DNA of 64,000 bases from Franconibacter helveticus LMG 23732 (GTDB lineage Bacteria > Pseudomonadota > Gammaproteobacteria > Enterobacterales > Enterobacteriaceae): assembly GCF_000463115.2 (NCBI RefSeq), contig NZ_AWFX01000046.1:1-64000 (forward strand). Direction: 5' to 3'. Below, piece after piece: positions 63,773 through 64,000 of this stretch (positions are counted from its first letter, which is position 1; every line of letters begins with the position of its first letter). The notes beneath the pieces were generated by a model, which had not been told where the DNA came from, made no database searches, and worked only from the letters and a program-made list of their open reading frames with translations. Position numbers and translations under genes: made by a program.

Positions 63773-63808
63773 AATTAATGGAAAAATCATGCAAGCCATT
63801 TATATCAA

Positions 63809-63824
63809 AGTGAATCCTGTCACG
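63809..63824 (+). promoter_or_regulatory. Promoter-proximal CRP site of udp
   Basis: AGTGAATCCTGTCACG fits TGTGA-N6-TCACA in seven of the ten defined positions or better. A -10-like TGTAAA at about 63845 places it near -41 of the predicted start. CytR probably binds between the two CRP sites, as in E. coli udp. Confidence 0.75.
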
Positions 63825-63896
63825 AAAAAGGGCGAGCAGCTTCTGTAAAGTGCCGTTTTACTTCTTCTGACCAACCGACCCACAGAGGAGTCTTTT

Positions 63897-64000
63897 ATGT
63901 CCAGGTCTGACGTTTTTCATCTTGGCCTTACCAAAACCGATTTGCAGGGGGCCACGCTTGCTATCGTGCCGGGTGACCCGGAGCGCGTGGAGAAAATCGC
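63897..64000 (+). CDS. udp: Uridine phosphorylase, N-terminal part
   Basis: The first 34 codons of uridine phosphorylase, cut by the window end: [20 protein letters not shown] and following, with the phosphate-binding [18 protein letters not shown] lies 7 bases before the ATG. The enzyme cleaves uridine with phosphate to uracil and ribose-1-phosphate. Confidence 0.95.
   Translation, partial: MSRSDVFHLGLTKTDLQGATLAIVPGDPERVEKI

Overview
This is an uninterrupted stretch of Enterobacteriaceae core chromosome. Gene content and order follow the Escherichia coli/Salmonella rrnC-ilv-rho-wec-hem-cya-uvrD-metE-udp segment almost gene for gene. ERIC-type repeats and the differences from E. coli suggest a relative such as Cronobacter or Enterobacter; this genus call is inference. 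There are no insertion sequences, prophages, integrases or CRISPR arrays. Nearly every gene was recognised by its family motifs and its position.

Layout. 1-192: tRNA-Asp (5' end cut) and tRNA-Trp, the usual tail of an rRNA operon, with a terminator. 267-3149: hdfR, maoP, yifB. 3431-12581: branched-chain amino acid block, with the leader peptide ilvL and attenuator, the micropeptide ilvX, an intact ilvGMEDA, then divergent ilvY/ilvC with operator palindromes. 12587-12953: three tandem 130-bp ERIC-like units. 13007-20273: ppiC, rep, gppA, rhlB, trxA, rho. 20521-31418: enterobacterial common antigen (ECA) operon wecA-wzzE-wecBCDE-wzxE-wecF-wzyE-wecG, lacking the rffG and rffH genes that E. coli carries between wecC and wecD. 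31661-33573: permease thrP and the Arg-His-Leu-Pro tRNA operon. 33688-34108: small RNA GlmZ with two perfect GlrR-type sites and a sigma54-like promoter overlapping a sigma70 one. 34161-38235: hemCDXY on the minus strand. 38522-47238: cyaA, cyaY, lptM, dapF-yigA-xerC-yigB and uvrD. 47581-48739: corA with a candidate leader peptide. 48777-50547: an accessory two-gene operon, a membrane fatty-acid desaturase overlapping a signal-less PhnD-like binding protein. 50687-59307: rarD, yigI, pldA, recQ, rhtC, rhtB, pldB, yigL, yigM. 59195-62731: metR and metE, with a complete ERIC element in the metE leader. 62817-64000: dlhH and the start of udp.

How the genes work together. The ilv genes form the whole isoleucine-valine pathway from threonine deaminase to transaminase, with attenuation (ilvL) and substrate induction (IlvY) both visible. 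The wec genes make, flip and polymerise the ECA trisaccharide, but the dTDP-glucose steps must come from elsewhere in the genome. Rep, XerC, UvrD and RecQ handle chromosome maintenance; hem genes make uroporphyrinogen III. MetR, MetJ-type boxes and CRP-type pairs mark the regulated promoters of metE, cyaA and udp.

The least explained parts are the desaturase/PhnD-like pair, the missing rffGH, the tandem and leader ERIC elements, the altered rhoL region and the GlmZ promoter. I found no clearly new multi-gene defence or mobile system; the desaturase/PhnD-like pair is the best candidate for an uncharacterised system.
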